Shown here: positions 24,571 through 33,055 of the stretch, one piece after another
Layout of the letters: every line of letters starts with the position of its first letter
Numbering within the stretch: the first letter of the stretch is position 1
Origin: Alphaproteobacteria bacterium
GTDB lineage: Bacteria > Pseudomonadota > Alphaproteobacteria > JANQMY01
Reading direction: 5' to 3'
DNA: 64,000 bases
Assembly (NCBI GenBank): GCA_028289425.1
Contig: JANQPL010000004.1
Span: 620,001-684,000 of the forward strand
Position numbers and translations under genes: made by a program
Notes under the pieces: generated by a model
Seen by the model: the letters and a program-made list of their open reading frames with translations, nothing else
Databases searched by the model: none
What the model was told of the DNA's origin: nothing

Positions 24571-25371
24571 CTAGTACATGTGTCCCGACGAGGGATATAT
24601 GAAGGAGCGCACGCCCGACCGGTCGAAGGGCACCCATTCGTCTTCGGGCAGGGCGAGGCGGTCTGCGATCGCGTACATGACCGCGGCGTTCACGCCCAGG
24701 CCGCAATGGCTTGCGCGCACCTCGATATTGTCGGTCAGGTGATGCGGTTCCTCCAGGCAGTTTTGCCAGGCGACCACGCCGTCCGCCTTCGTGAAGATCG
24801 AGGTGGACGGAACGCCCGCGGGCGGGTCGCGCAGGACCTGCAAAATCTCTTCCATATGATCCGCTTCCGGGTCATGGCCGGTAAGCATCTTGTACAGGCG
24901 GTGCGGATGCGTGGCGCGGATATTGCCGTTGAACGGGCTGCCAAGGGAAATCACCTGGCGCACTTTCTCCGGATGGCGGCGGGCCATTTCCCGCGCGATG
25001 ATGCCGCCCAAACTCCAGCCCACCAGGCTGACCTTTCCGCGGTACTTTTCGAACATGTGCTCGAGCCGCTCGATGATCTTCTCGCCGTTCATGCCCACGG
25101 TCCGGTGCCCCAGGTTGGAGCCCAAATTCCAGGGGCGCGCTTTGTAGCCGCGGCCGGCAATGAAGCGCCGTAAAATGTTTGTGCTGCCGTCGCCCGCGAT
25201 AAAGCCAGGTAGGACGAGTACGGAATGTCCGTCGCCGCGGGGCGCCGTTTGCAATAGAAGAGGTGCAGCGAGTGGAAGTGCAGCCAATTCGGTCAGAGCT
25301 CGTCCGCCCTCTGACAATGCGAGCCGCATAGAAGGCGCACGAATCTCGCTCATATGTGCGACATACACCAT
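24571..25371 (-). CDS. Alpha/beta hydrolase (lipase/PGAP1-like)
   Basis: A 266-residue hydrolase with lipase character: LVLPGFIAGDGSTNILRRFI gives the oxyanion region, SLVGWSLGGIIAREMARRHP holds the nucleophile Ser120, ISLGSPFNG follows, and SHCGLGVNAAVMYAIADRL has the probable catalytic His. This layout resembles PGAP1-like and triacylglycerol lipase-type proteins. The start ATG 25371 has GGGAAGGGA just upstream. It lies opposite the phasin and downstream of btaAB on the same strand, within the lipid island. Confidence 0.85.
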   Translation of the reverse strand: MVYVAHMSEIRAPSMRLALSEGGRALTELAALPLAAPLLLQTAPRGDGHSVLVLPGFIAGDGSTNILRRFIAGRGYKARPWNLGSNLGHRTVGMNGEKIIERLEHMFEKYRGKVSLVGWSLGGIIAREMARRHPEKVRQVISLGSPFNGNIRATHPHRLYKMLTGHDPEADHMEEILQVLRDPPAGVPSTSIFTKADGVVAWQNCLEEPHHLTDNIEVRASHCGLGVNAAVMYAIADRLALPEDEWVPFDRSGVRSFIYPSSGHMY

Positions 25372-25572
25372 AGCCGTTCCCTTCCCAATTTATTTTGGGG
25401 AAAAGCATATGGCTGCAAATGTCGTTAAAGCAAGGGGATTAACAACTTAACGTTACTTTGAATGAAATGCGAAGGAGCTTCGTTTTTGTTTCTTGCGCAA
25501 TTGCAGCGCTTTAGCACAGGAAATTACAAAAATTGGGCAGTTAACTTCTCTGCTAATTCCGTGTGCAAATTG

Positions 25573-26226
25573 TCAGCAAGCCCGCTCAAACGTTAACAGA
25601 TAGGCATAGCCACGCATAAAGTTACGAAAAGTCACACGTCCTGCACCGGTATCCGCCAATTGATCGAAATAAGCGCGGATTTCCGGACGGAAACGTACGT
25701 GAAACGCGGACAGCCAAGCGCCCAACATTTTTTTGAACCATTTGGGCAATTGGTCTTGATTGCCGAAATCCACGATGTGAATGAAGCCGTCCGGTTTGAT
25801 CTGTGTAAGTCCGTAATCGATCGCGGACTGCCATTCATCGATCATGGAGAGGCTGTAGGAAAACAGCAGCCGGTCGAAAGGCTCCGAAAGTCCGAAAAGG
25901 GTGCGGCCGTCAAAGTCTTGCGCGAGCGCCTGGGCGATCTGAATGCGGTGGGTCAGCCCCGCCTTGTCGATGGCCACTTGAGCCGTTTTCAGCATCTCGT
26001 CGGAGGCATCGATGCCGTAAAGCCGCGCCTGCGGAAAACGCTGGGCGAGGGTGATGAGGTTGCGCGCCGTGCCGCAGCCCACCTCGCAAATGGTTTCGCC
26101 GGGCAGGATCGGCAAATCCTGGATCAGCGAGTCGCGGCCGAACAGATAGTATTTGCGGGTGAAATCATAAATGTGCCGCTGGTAGCGGTACATTTGATCC
26201 ATTGCCGAACGGGCATCCATGGCCAT
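25573..26226 (-). CDS. btaB: Diacylglyceryl-homoserine N-methyltransferase BtaB
   Basis: A 217-residue class I SAM methyltransferase. YRYQRHIYDFTRKYYLFGRD (residues 13-32) is the characteristic BtaB-type opening, and CEVGCGTARN (47-56) the SAM-binding loop, followed by LYGIDASDEML. It would add three methyl groups to diacylglyceryl-homoserine to give the betaine lipid DGTS at the membrane. It starts 4 bases after the btaA stop, which strongly supports the assignment. ATG 26226 and 26220 are both possible starts. Confidence 0.9.
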   Translation of the reverse strand: MAMDARSAMDQMYRYQRHIYDFTRKYYLFGRDSLIQDLPILPGETICEVGCGTARNLITLAQRFPQARLYGIDASDEMLKTAQVAIDKAGLTHRIQIAQALAQDFDGRTLFGLSEPFDRLLFSYSLSMIDEWQSAIDYGLTQIKPDGFIHIVDFGNQDQLPKWFKKMLGAWLSAFHVRFRPEIRAYFDQLADTGAGRVTFRNFMRGYAYLLTFERAC

Positions 26227-26230
26227 GCGG

Positions 26231-27445
26231 TCAGGCGGCCTTGGTGTAGATGTGGAACCCGCCATAGATGGAAGACCGGTCGCGCTCGAGGAAGCGGCGG
26301 CCCCGTTCGCCGTCATAAGACCAAGGGGCCAGCACGTCGGTCGGCAGCTTTCTTTCCAGGGGGGACTCTTCCCCCGCCGTGCGGAAGATCACCCGTGCCC
26401 CCGGCGCCGCCGTGCGGCCGATCTCACGCCACAGGGCCGTTATCTGCTCCTCATTCATCCAGTCTTGGGAATCGAGCAGCACATAGCGGTCCAGACTTTC
26501 ATCGGGTTTGGACGCGAGGTAGTCGGTCATGGACGCCAAATGGGTTTCCACATTGCCGACCCGGCCGCGCAAAGGTTCGTATTGTTCCGGGCGCAGATAT
26601 TCCGGAATGGCATTTTTTTCTTCCACGTCGTAGCGGCGGCCGAAGGCCTGCCACGCGAAATAGTTTTCGGAGATCGGGAAGTCGCAGGCCAGGCGTTCGA
26701 TCCGCTCACGGAACAAATTGGCAGGGCTGCCATTGGCCGCCGCCATTAGTTCGTCATGCTGTGCCGGCGGAATGCCGAGCCAGTAGAATGAGACCGGCAG
26801 GCGGGCCATGGCCTTCACGAAACGTGAATCGAACATGGGGCCGATCGCCCGCTCGTAGATTGCCCGCTGTTCCTCCAACGTCTTTGCCTGCAATACCTCA
26901 GAGGGGCGCTTCCCGTGAATGCGCGAGACCAAATGAACCAGCCCGATAAACCGCCCCAGCAGGCTGTGGTGATAGAGATTGCGGGCGAACATGTTGATCC
27001 GCCGGCCGCCCCAGGGCACCCAGCGCTGCCAATAGCGGCGGGTGTTGTCGTCCAGATGGGGCAGCAGATATTGGTCGTAAGAGCTGCGGTTGTCCCGGTC
27101 GTCGGCAATCCCGAAAAACAGGAAGAAATCTTCATAGGACGGCAGATGTTCCAGGGCCGCCAGTTTCAGCCGGGTCAGCGCAATGTGGTTGGGGTTGAGG
27201 TCGATGGCGATGATCTGGGCGGGATTGGCCGTCAGATACGTCATCACATTGCAGCCGCCCGAGGCGATCGTGACGATCCGGGTGCTGTCGTCCACCTCCA
27301 GCGCTTCCAGGTCGACCGCCGGATCCTCCCATATCTGGTTGTAGACGAACCCCTGAAACATCATCGTAAAGAGGCGTTCGAGAACGCCGCGCTTGGTGAC
27401 CGCTGCATGATTCACAGCTGCTTCAGACAACAATTTGTTGGCCAT
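26231..27445 (-). CDS. btaA: SAM:diacylglycerol 3-amino-3-carboxypropyltransferase BtaA (DUF3419)
   Basis: A 404-residue DUF3419/BtaA protein. VYNQIWEDPAVDLEALEV (residues about 33-50) and IVTIASGGCNVMTYLTANP with IIAIDLNPNHIALTRLKLAA form the SAM-binding part; LLDSQDWMNEEQITALWREI lies in the C-terminal part. The enzyme moves the aminocarboxypropyl group of SAM to diacylglycerol, the first step of betaine lipid (DGTS) synthesis, giving bacteria a phosphorus-free membrane lipid. AAGGAAAA precedes ATG 27445 by about 7 bases. btaB follows directly. Known bacterial btaAB are induced under phosphate limitation. Confidence 0.93.
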   Translation of the reverse strand: MANKLLSEAAVNHAAVTKRGVLERLFTMMFQGFVYNQIWEDPAVDLEALEVDDSTRIVTIASGGCNVMTYLTANPAQIIAIDLNPNHIALTRLKLAALEHLPSYEDFFLFFGIADDRDNRSSYDQYLLPHLDDNTRRYWQRWVPWGGRRINMFARNLYHHSLLGRFIGLVHLVSRIHGKRPSEVLQAKTLEEQRAIYERAIGPMFDSRFVKAMARLPVSFYWLGIPPAQHDELMAAANGSPANLFRERIERLACDFPISENYFAWQAFGRRYDVEEKNAIPEYLRPEQYEPLRGRVGNVETHLASMTDYLASKPDESLDRYVLLDSQDWMNEEQITALWREIGRTAAPGARVIFRTAGEESPLERKLPTDVLAPWSYDGERGRRFLERDRSSIYGGFHIYTKAA

Positions 27446-27552
27446 TGCCGTATTTTCCTTGGAAATAGTGCGCGAAATAAAATGTCGGCCGCCGGCAACG
27501 CACCCCAATCGGCCGCCGACGCCCATCAAGTCGCACGGATCAAACCCCGCTC

Positions 27553-27632
27553 TTACCACAGAATGACAGGCAAGATAAACGCAATATCATCCGGATTTCC
27601 AGTTCGCACAGCATTGGGTCAGCCTATGACAG
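27553..27632 (-). promoter_or_regulatory. Candidate PhoB-type sites upstream of btaA
   Basis: On the minus strand, in the direction of btaA, two perfect CTGTCAT half-sites occur: CTGTCATAGGCTGACCC (27632-27616) and CTGTCATTCTGTGGTAA (27569-27553). CTGTCAT is the first half of the Pho box; the second halves are degenerate, and the first pair is spaced one base short. They lie about 110 and 175 bases before the btaA start. PhoB control is inferred from these and from the known regulation of btaAB. Confidence 0.45.
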
Positions 27633-27669
27633 GGCTTCCGTCCGCGGTCTGTCGATGATGTGCCCTGGA

Positions 27670-28113
27670 TCAGGGTGTGGTGCTTGCGGGGGAGGCGGGC
27701 TGCTGAGCGGATGCTTCGTTGGAATCGGCCACGGCCCTCACCAGATCGACCAGGCTTCGGCGCACCTTCGGATCCTCAATGCGGGCAAAGGCGCGGTTGA
27801 GCTGCAGTCCGTCCGGCGACTGAAGAATGGATTCGATGGGGGGTTTGTTCGCCGCCTGACCGTTTTTCTTCGTACCCGTCGCCCCTTCCGGCAAGGCATC
27901 GAAGAAGAACATTGGCGTAACACCCAATATCTCCGCGATCTGAGCAAGACGGCTCGCGGATACACGATTTGTTCCCTTTTCGTATTTCTGGACCTGCTGA
28001 AATGTCAGACCCAAATTGCGGCCAAGTTCTTCTTGGCTCATGCCCAATAATACGCGACGCATGCGTACGCGGCTGCCCACATGAATATCGATCGGATGCG
28101 GTTGTCCAGTCAT
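27670..28113 (-). CDS. XRE-family transcriptional regulator (PraR-like)
   Basis: A 147-residue regulator with an N-terminal lambda-repressor-type HTH: PIDIHVGSRVRMRRVLLGMS (7-26), QEELGRNLGLTFQQVQKYEK (27-46) and GTNRVSASRLAQIAEIL. This exact style is widespread in alphaproteobacteria and includes PraR of rhizobia. The C-terminal part (about 75-147) is variable and polar, ending in a Pro/Ser/Thr-rich tail. It lies upstream of btaA on the same strand, but with its own 220-base gap between, so linkage to lipid genes is not shown. Confidence 0.9.
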   Translation of the reverse strand: MTGQPHPIDIHVGSRVRMRRVLLGMSQEELGRNLGLTFQQVQKYEKGTNRVSASRLAQIAEILGVTPMFFFDALPEGATGTKKNGQAANKPPIESILQSPDGLQLNRAFARIEDPKVRRSLVDLVRAVADSNEASAQQPASPASTTP

Positions 28114-28435
28114 TGGGATCCTCTACCTCTCCTCCGCTGATCACCTGAAATGCCCAGGCTCAATGGCTTAATTTTTATCAATTTTTACTTTATGGGCTCT
28201 CCCAAACCCCAATTAGTTATAACACCGTTCGGCCGCCGCGAAACAGCTCTTTCCAGTTTTGCCTGTGTCAGCCGTCACAATTGGCTACGATTTCGGGTGA
28301 TTCGGGCAGGCCTGCGAAGGACGCCGACCACGGAATAGGCGGTTATTTGTGTGAACCCCGACACACAGAGCCGGCCAACGTCGATGAAACACTCAGTCCA
28401 CGAAGGAACAGGTATCCGATGGGAAGATTGTCGGC
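28114..28435. other. Intergenic region between divergent regulator and GNAT genes
   Basis: This holds the divergent 5' regions of the XRE regulator and the GNAT gene. Bases 28165-28225 are AT-rich (TTTTTATCAATTTTTAC, TTAGTTATAAC) and are the likely place of the regulator promoter. I see no further gene; a 62-codon frame here has no family resemblance. Confidence 0.5.
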
Positions 28436-28954
28436 ATGATACCTCGGCTTGAAACCAAGCGTTTCTTTGGCATTGCGCTGTCTGAGACCCATGCAGAGCA
28501 CCTGCGTGGGCTTTACCGGGAGCCAGCGGTGACCAAACTGCTGTTAGGCACTGATATGCCGCTTGCGGAACAGGCCGTCGAATTACTGATCTCTAGGCTG
28601 ACAAGTCATTGGACGGCACACGGGTTTGGCCCTTACGCGTTCTTTTCGCTCGAAGAACGCAAGTTTGTTGGATACGCCGGATTGCGCCACACGATTTCAA
28701 TGAAGACGGCGGGCGTCGAGCTTCTCTATGCGGTACGACAGGCTTTCTGGGGCGATGGTGTCTGTACGGAGATTGCACGCCCAACCGTTGAAGAGGCTTG
28801 GACCAAACTTGATCTTTGCGAATTGGTGTCGTTCGCCCTTCCGTCTAACGTTGGATCGCGCCGGGTGCTGGAAAAAATCGGATTCGTATATGAAGGCGAC
28901 TGCGATTATGGCGGGCACGTCCACGCGGCATTTCGGTTGCATGCCACAAACTAG
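28436..28954 (+). CDS. GNAT family N-acetyltransferase
   Basis: A 172-residue RimJ/RimL-like acetyltransferase: RLETKRFFGIALSETHAEHL opens the domain, FVGYAGLRHT is the central strand, FWGDGVCTEIARPTVEEAW replaces the usual acetyl-CoA-binding loop, and LVSFALPSNVGSRRVLEKIG closes it. GGGAAG precedes the ATG. It is the second GNAT of this group in the window; the two are only distantly alike. Substrate unknown. Confidence 0.83.
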   Translation: MIPRLETKRFFGIALSETHAEHLRGLYREPAVTKLLLGTDMPLAEQAVELLISRLTSHWTAHGFGPYAFFSLEERKFVGYAGLRHTISMKTAGVELLYAVRQAFWGDGVCTEIARPTVEEAWTKLDLCELVSFALPSNVGSRRVLEKIGFVYEGDCDYGGHVHAAFRLHATN

Positions 28955-28962
28955 TCGGGATG

Positions 28963-29307
28963 CTATTCATCATAGGCTTGCATCGGCCCGTCCGGATCCG
29001 GCAGGCTTATTTTCTGGGCGCGGTCAAGCGACGGCAGGTTTCCATAAAGGGTTTGAATACCTTCGCACAGATGGGCGCGTTCGCTCCGCGTAAGTCTAAT
29101 TATTCCGCATTCGGACGTTGAGATTTCGTTTGGCATTTTGTCGGCGGGGGCGAGTAGTCCGCAGACCTCAAACAACTGCAGGCCTTTATTGCCGATGGCG
29201 CCACACGACGCCAATCGGTCGGGCACCCTGTTCGATGTCGACGCTGTGGTACAGTTTACGGTCGAAAGCAACACCAGCCCGGCAAGCAGCCACCTAGCCT
29301 TCTGCAT
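28963..29307 (-). CDS. Small putative lipoprotein, unknown
   Basis: A 114-residue protein with a lipoprotein signal: basic start (MQKAR), hydrophobic WLLAGLVLLSTV and a Cys at residue 19 (VNC). The mature part has five further Cys and an acidic C-terminus. GGGGGGACAG precedes the ATG, which supports a real gene. I do not recognise the family. It converges on the GNAT gene with an 8-base gap. Confidence 0.65.
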   Translation of the reverse strand: MQKARWLLAGLVLLSTVNCTTASTSNRVPDRLASCGAIGNKGLQLFEVCGLLAPADKMPNEISTSECGIIRLTRSERAHLCEGIQTLYGNLPSLDRAQKISLPDPDGPMQAYDE

Positions 29308-29516
29308 GTCTGTCCCCCCGAATGCAGATATAGGAATGGATTTTCAGGCCCGATCGACACAGGTTAGTGGCAAGAAGCGTGATAGATCAAGCCAAGGGAA
29401 CAGACCGCTTGGCAGCCCCTTAACGGGGTGGTAAGCCCCGCGCGGGATAGTGCCGCGAAGGCGATCATCACATCGGATTTTCGGCGGATCTTCGGCGCAA
29501 TAGGCGAGGGGTAGAA

Positions 29517-30134
29517 GTGGGACGAAGAAGATCAATTCTTGCGCTGTTGGGTGTCTTGCTGTTGGGCGGATGCGGGTCTGCCGGCGAAACGATATCGTTG
29601 GCGTATGTCCCTTTCGCGCAAGACCGTGGCATCGAGCCAAATTCGATGCGCGTGATTGTCGAAAGCGAAGACATGCGCAGCGCGATCGGGTCTAAAGTCT
29701 CCGCCTCAATTGATTGGATCGGCATGGAGTCGTCGGCCATCGAAAACGATCGGCCTATCAAGGAGTTTGTCGCTGAGGCGATTGCGTCGGAATTCGAGGC
29801 CCGAGGTTTTGTTACGGAAGAAGGAGGCGCCCGGGTTCACATATCTGTGGAGCAGTTCTTCAACAATTTCCAACGGGGCGTCGGGCAAGGCACTGCTATT
29901 TCGCAGGTCGGGTTTCGTGCGCGAGTGGTGAACAGCGATGGTGAAACTTTGTATTCGAACTTTTACGGGGGAAGAGCGCAACGGCCTGTGCGATTGACAA
30001 ATGGCGCAAATGCGAAGTCCACGTTGGAAGTTGCCTTCTACGACGCGGCATCGAGGCTAGCTACAGATTTCGTATTCTTCCGGGCCGTGGTCGATGCGGC
30101 GACCGGGGGGTCCGTACCCGATACGGATCCTTAG
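29517..30134 (+). CDS. YajG-like outer membrane lipoprotein
   Basis: A 205-residue lipoprotein: basic start, hydrophobic ILALLGVLLLGG and lipobox Cys19 (LLGGC). The mature part resembles the YajG family: IKEFVAEAIASEFEARGFV followed by strands and a C-terminal helix (LEVAFYDAASRLATDFVF). Start is GTG 29517 with GAGGGG just upstream. YajG-like proteins are of unknown function at the cell envelope. No obvious partner gene. Confidence 0.75.
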   Translation: MGRRRSILALLGVLLLGGCGSAGETISLAYVPFAQDRGIEPNSMRVIVESEDMRSAIGSKVSASIDWIGMESSAIENDRPIKEFVAEAIASEFEARGFVTEEGGARVHISVEQFFNNFQRGVGQGTAISQVGFRARVVNSDGETLYSNFYGGRAQRPVRLTNGANAKSTLEVAFYDAASRLATDFVFFRAVVDAATGGSVPDTDP

Positions 30135-30241
30135 AAAAACTCTACGCTTGTCATGCCACCTGTTTACCTAAACACTGGCTTGCACCATTCGTTCATGCTT
30201 AGGTCCACCACAAGCAAGATCGCAAAGGGGCAACGTCGAGC

Positions 30242-30580
30242 ATGGCCGACCTACCTGAGACTGACCTGGTCATTGTTTACACAACCTTTCCGAATGACGG
30301 TGTGGCCAAAGACATTTGCAAATCCTTGGTTGAAAAGCGGCTGGCTGCTTGCGCAAATCTATTTCCGTCCATGACCGCAATTTACGAATGGCAAGGCAAG
30401 CTTGAGCAGGACGCTGAGTGTGCGGCTTTTCTGAAGACCAAAACAAGCTTGGCACAGTCCCTATCTGAAACCCTCAAATCCGCGCATCCGTACGATACGC
30501 CTGCGATTCTGGTGTTGCCGACCCAAGCAGCCGACGCTGATTACCAAGGGTGGGTTGACCGGCAAACACGCTCTCGATAG
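30242..30580 (+). CDS. cutA: Divalent-cation tolerance protein CutA
   Basis: A 112-residue protein of the CutA family, a trimeric ferredoxin-like fold. VIVYTTFPNDGVAKDICKSL (10-29), RLAACANLFPSMTAIYEWQG (33-52) and HPYDTPAILVLP are the family signatures, with the conserved Cys in LAACAN and Trp in YEWQGK. CutA is linked to copper and divalent-cation tolerance in enterobacteria but its molecular role is unsettled. It stands alone. Confidence 0.93.
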   Translation: MADLPETDLVIVYTTFPNDGVAKDICKSLVEKRLAACANLFPSMTAIYEWQGKLEQDAECAAFLKTKTSLAQSLSETLKSAHPYDTPAILVLPTQAADADYQGWVDRQTRSR

Positions 30581-30815
30581 CCGGGGCCGTTCTTCAAGAA
30601 TTTGTTAGGAAATGGCCAGTTGCGTGGCTACGCGCAACGGCTGGTGATGGGTTTCCTCGATTTGTGCCTTTTAACGCGTGATTCGAACGCTATATAAGGG
30701 AGCACTTCTGTCGCGCCGTTTCGGCGCCGGCGCAAGCAAACGCCAGAGTTGGGGGCTTTTGGCGCTTGCTGGACACATCCAACCTTGTCTTTAAGGATTC
30801 CCGGTACTTTCTTGG

Positions 30816-31775
30816 ATGGATTACTTAGCGCTCATTGGCGGTCTCTTTATCTTGCTGTTTACCGGCGATTTGCTGGTGAGGGGCGCTGTCGCTCTCGCGA
30901 ACGACCTGTCCGTACCGCCCTTGCTGATCGGGCTTACGATCGTCGCTTTTGGCACGTCGGCCCCCGAACTTCTGATCGGTATTCAGGCCGCGCTAGCGGG
31001 TCTACCAGAGATTGCGCTTGGGAATGCCGTCGGCAGCAACATTGCAAACGTGCTGCTGGTGCTAGGCATTCCGGCGATGATCTATCCAATATGCTGCAAT
31101 CAGCCCGCCATCCGGCGCAATACGCTTTTCATGCTGCTTGTGAGCGTGGTGTTCATCTACCTTTGTTTCCAAGGCGTGCTCACTTTTTGGATGGGATTCT
31201 GCCTGTTCTTCATGGTGATACTCTTCCTGTTCTATGCCTGGATAAGAGCGCGGGCAGGCAATGGTGTGATCGACCAACTGGCGGACCTGGAAGAGATCGA
31301 AGGCGTTCCGCAAGACAGCTGGAAGATTGCAGCCTTCATAATACTGGGTCTCATCGGTCTTCCGGTCGGCGCCCATATAACGGTGGATTCCGCTGACGCG
31401 ATTGCCCGGGCGTGGCAGGTGCCGGACGCCGTCATCGGCCTCACCATCGTTGCCTTCGGCACGTCGTTGCCCGAACTTGCCACAACGGTGATGGCCGCCA
31501 TACGCCGTCAAGAGGGATTGGCCGTCGGCAATGTAATCGGCTCGAATATCTTCAATATTTTGGCCGTTATGGGCGTTACGGCCATGGTCGCCGATATTCA
31601 GGTGCCTCAGGAGTTCCTGGCTTTCGACCTGTGGGTCATGCTTGGATCCTCAATGCTTCTGCTGCCTTTCGTGCTGACACGGGCAAAAATCGGACGCGTC
31701 ACGGGCGCAGGCTTCACACTGGCCTATCTCCTCTATATCTATGCACTTGCAAGCAACACTGGCTTGCTTGGTTAG
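30816..31775 (+). CDS. Calcium/sodium antiporter (YrbG-like, CaCA family)
   Basis: A 319-residue inner membrane exchanger with ten membrane segments in two inverted halves. The paired alpha repeats are visible: VAFGTSAPELLIGIQAALAG with NAVGSNIANVLLVLG in the first half, and VAFGTSLPELATTVMAAIRR with NVIGSNIFNILAVMG in the second. The central cytoplasmic loop (residues about 150-165) is short and acidic, as in YrbG. The promoter region upstream has TATATAAG at about 30690. Ion preference (Ca or other) is inferred from the family. Confidence 0.9.
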   Translation: MDYLALIGGLFILLFTGDLLVRGAVALANDLSVPPLLIGLTIVAFGTSAPELLIGIQAALAGLPEIALGNAVGSNIANVLLVLGIPAMIYPICCNQPAIRRNTLFMLLVSVVFIYLCFQGVLTFWMGFCLFFMVILFLFYAWIRARAGNGVIDQLADLEEIEGVPQDSWKIAAFIILGLIGLPVGAHITVDSADAIARAWQVPDAVIGLTIVAFGTSLPELATTVMAAIRRQEGLAVGNVIGSNIFNILAVMGVTAMVADIQVPQEFLAFDLWVMLGSSMLLLPFVLTRAKIGRVTGAGFTLAYLLYIYALASNTGLLG

Positions 31776-31829
31776 AAGCATCACATTCGGCCGATCAGGC
31801 CCTCACGGCGTGGTTATTTGGAACAAGGG

Positions 31830-32612
31830 ATGGCCTTGAGCAAACCGCTAAATACGGCCTTGATTACCGGCGCAGCGGAACGGATTGGGCGCGCCATAGC
31901 GACCGACCTGGTGGCCCATGGTTGGCACGTGGTTATCCATTACAACAAAAGCGCCGCACGGGCTGATGCACTGGCGCAAGAGCTGAACAGTCGCGCCTCG
32001 AAAACCGACCCCGTTGCGTTTGCGGTTGGCGGCGATCTTTCAAGCGAATCCGACACGAACACAGTGGTTGCACGTGCCGGTGATGCCGTCGGCACAATCG
32101 ATTGTCTCATCAACAACGCTTCGGCATTTGAATCAGACGACATCCGCTCCATGTCACGCGCAAGCTGGGATTTACATCTGGAAGTGAACCTCCGTGCACC
32201 AACGGTGTTGATCCAGAACTTTGTGGCCCAACTGCCGGAGGCACAACAGGGCAACATCATCAATATTATCGATCAGCGCGTTTGGCGTTTGACGCCGAAA
32301 TTCTTGTCCTACACTGTCAGCAAGTCGGCCTTGTGGACGCTTACTCAAACGCTTGCTCAGGCGCTGGCGCCCAAGGTGCGGGTTAACGCGATCGGTCCCG
32401 GCCCCACCCTACAAAGCAAACGCCAGAGTGCCGAAGGGTTTCAAAAACAGGCAAGCCTGGTTCCGTTGCAACGCGCGACTGAACTTTCGGAGATTTGCGA
32501 TGCCGTGCGTTTCATTTTGAGCGCCAACGCCATGACAGGCCAAATGATTGCGTTGGACGGTGGCCAACATTTGGCCTGGCAAACGCCCGATGTGACGGAG
32601 GCCGGCGAATAA
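31830..32612 (+). CDS. SDR family oxidoreductase, pteridine-reductase-like
   Basis: A 260-residue SDR. ALITGAAERIGRAIATDLVA carries the TGAAxRIG motif of pteridine reductases (FolM/PTR1 type) in place of the standard TGxxxGIG; NNASAFESDDI replaces NNAG with the NNAS of that group; the catalytic region is IINIIDQRVWRLTPKFLSYT followed by VSKSAL. folB begins 35 bases downstream, which supports a role in pterin or folate reduction. Start ATG 31830 (AAGG just before). Dihydrofolate or dihydromonapterin reductase activity is an inference. Confidence 0.83.
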   Translation: MALSKPLNTALITGAAERIGRAIATDLVAHGWHVVIHYNKSAARADALAQELNSRASKTDPVAFAVGGDLSSESDTNTVVARAGDAVGTIDCLINNASAFESDDIRSMSRASWDLHLEVNLRAPTVLIQNFVAQLPEAQQGNIINIIDQRVWRLTPKFLSYTVSKSALWTLTQTLAQALAPKVRVNAIGPGPTLQSKRQSAEGFQKQASLVPLQRATELSEICDAVRFILSANAMTGQMIALDGGQHLAWQTPDVTEAGE

Positions 32613-32647
32613 CAAAATGAGACTCATGCGAGGATGATGACAGCTTT

Positions 32648-33055
32648 ATGAACGACAATGTGTATCCATTGCGAATTGCCGACGCCAAGAACTCAATCAG
32701 GCATGTATTCGTTCGGGACCTGGAGTTGGAAGCACATATTGGTGTGTACCGGCACGAGCACGGCAGAACGCAACCCATACGGATCAATGTAGATTTGGCA
32801 GTGCGCGAAGAAAGTCAACCGATATCGGACAGCATGCAGAATGTGGTCGACTACGAAAAAGTGGTTCGCGACATACAGCAAATCGTCAGCAAGGGGCATT
32901 TGAAGCTTGTGGAAACGCTTGCTGAATTGATTGCTGACTCTTGCTTACAAGACCAGCGTGTACTGACCGCCCGTGTACGAATTGAAAAGCTTAAGGCGAT
33001 CGATGAGGCGCGCGGTGTTGGCGTTGAGATCGAGCGGACCCGCAGTGATCTGTGA
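32648..33055 (+). CDS. folB: Dihydroneopterin aldolase
   Basis: A 135-residue FolB. VFVRDLELEAHIGVYRHEHG (residues 20-39) is the family opening, with NVDLAV, VDYEKVVRDIQQIVSKGH and LVETLAELIADSCL (active-site Glu) following, then VRIEKLKAIDEARGVGVEIE. It converts dihydroneopterin to the hydroxymethyl pterin in folate synthesis in the cytoplasm. Coupled with the upstream pteridine-reductase-like SDR. Confidence 0.93.
   Translation: MNDNVYPLRIADAKNSIRHVFVRDLELEAHIGVYRHEHGRTQPIRINVDLAVREESQPISDSMQNVVDYEKVVRDIQQIVSKGHLKLVETLAELIADSCLQDQRVLTARVRIEKLKAIDEARGVGVEIERTRSDL

Noticed and set aside
25660-26949. A 429-codon open frame on the plus strand
   Set aside because: It lies antisense to btaB and btaA, has an Arg/Pro-rich composition typical of shadows, and resembles no family.
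28150-28338. A 62-codon plus-strand frame between the XRE regulator and GNAT
   Set aside because: No ribosome site, no family resemblance, and it lies in the likely promoter region of the regulator.
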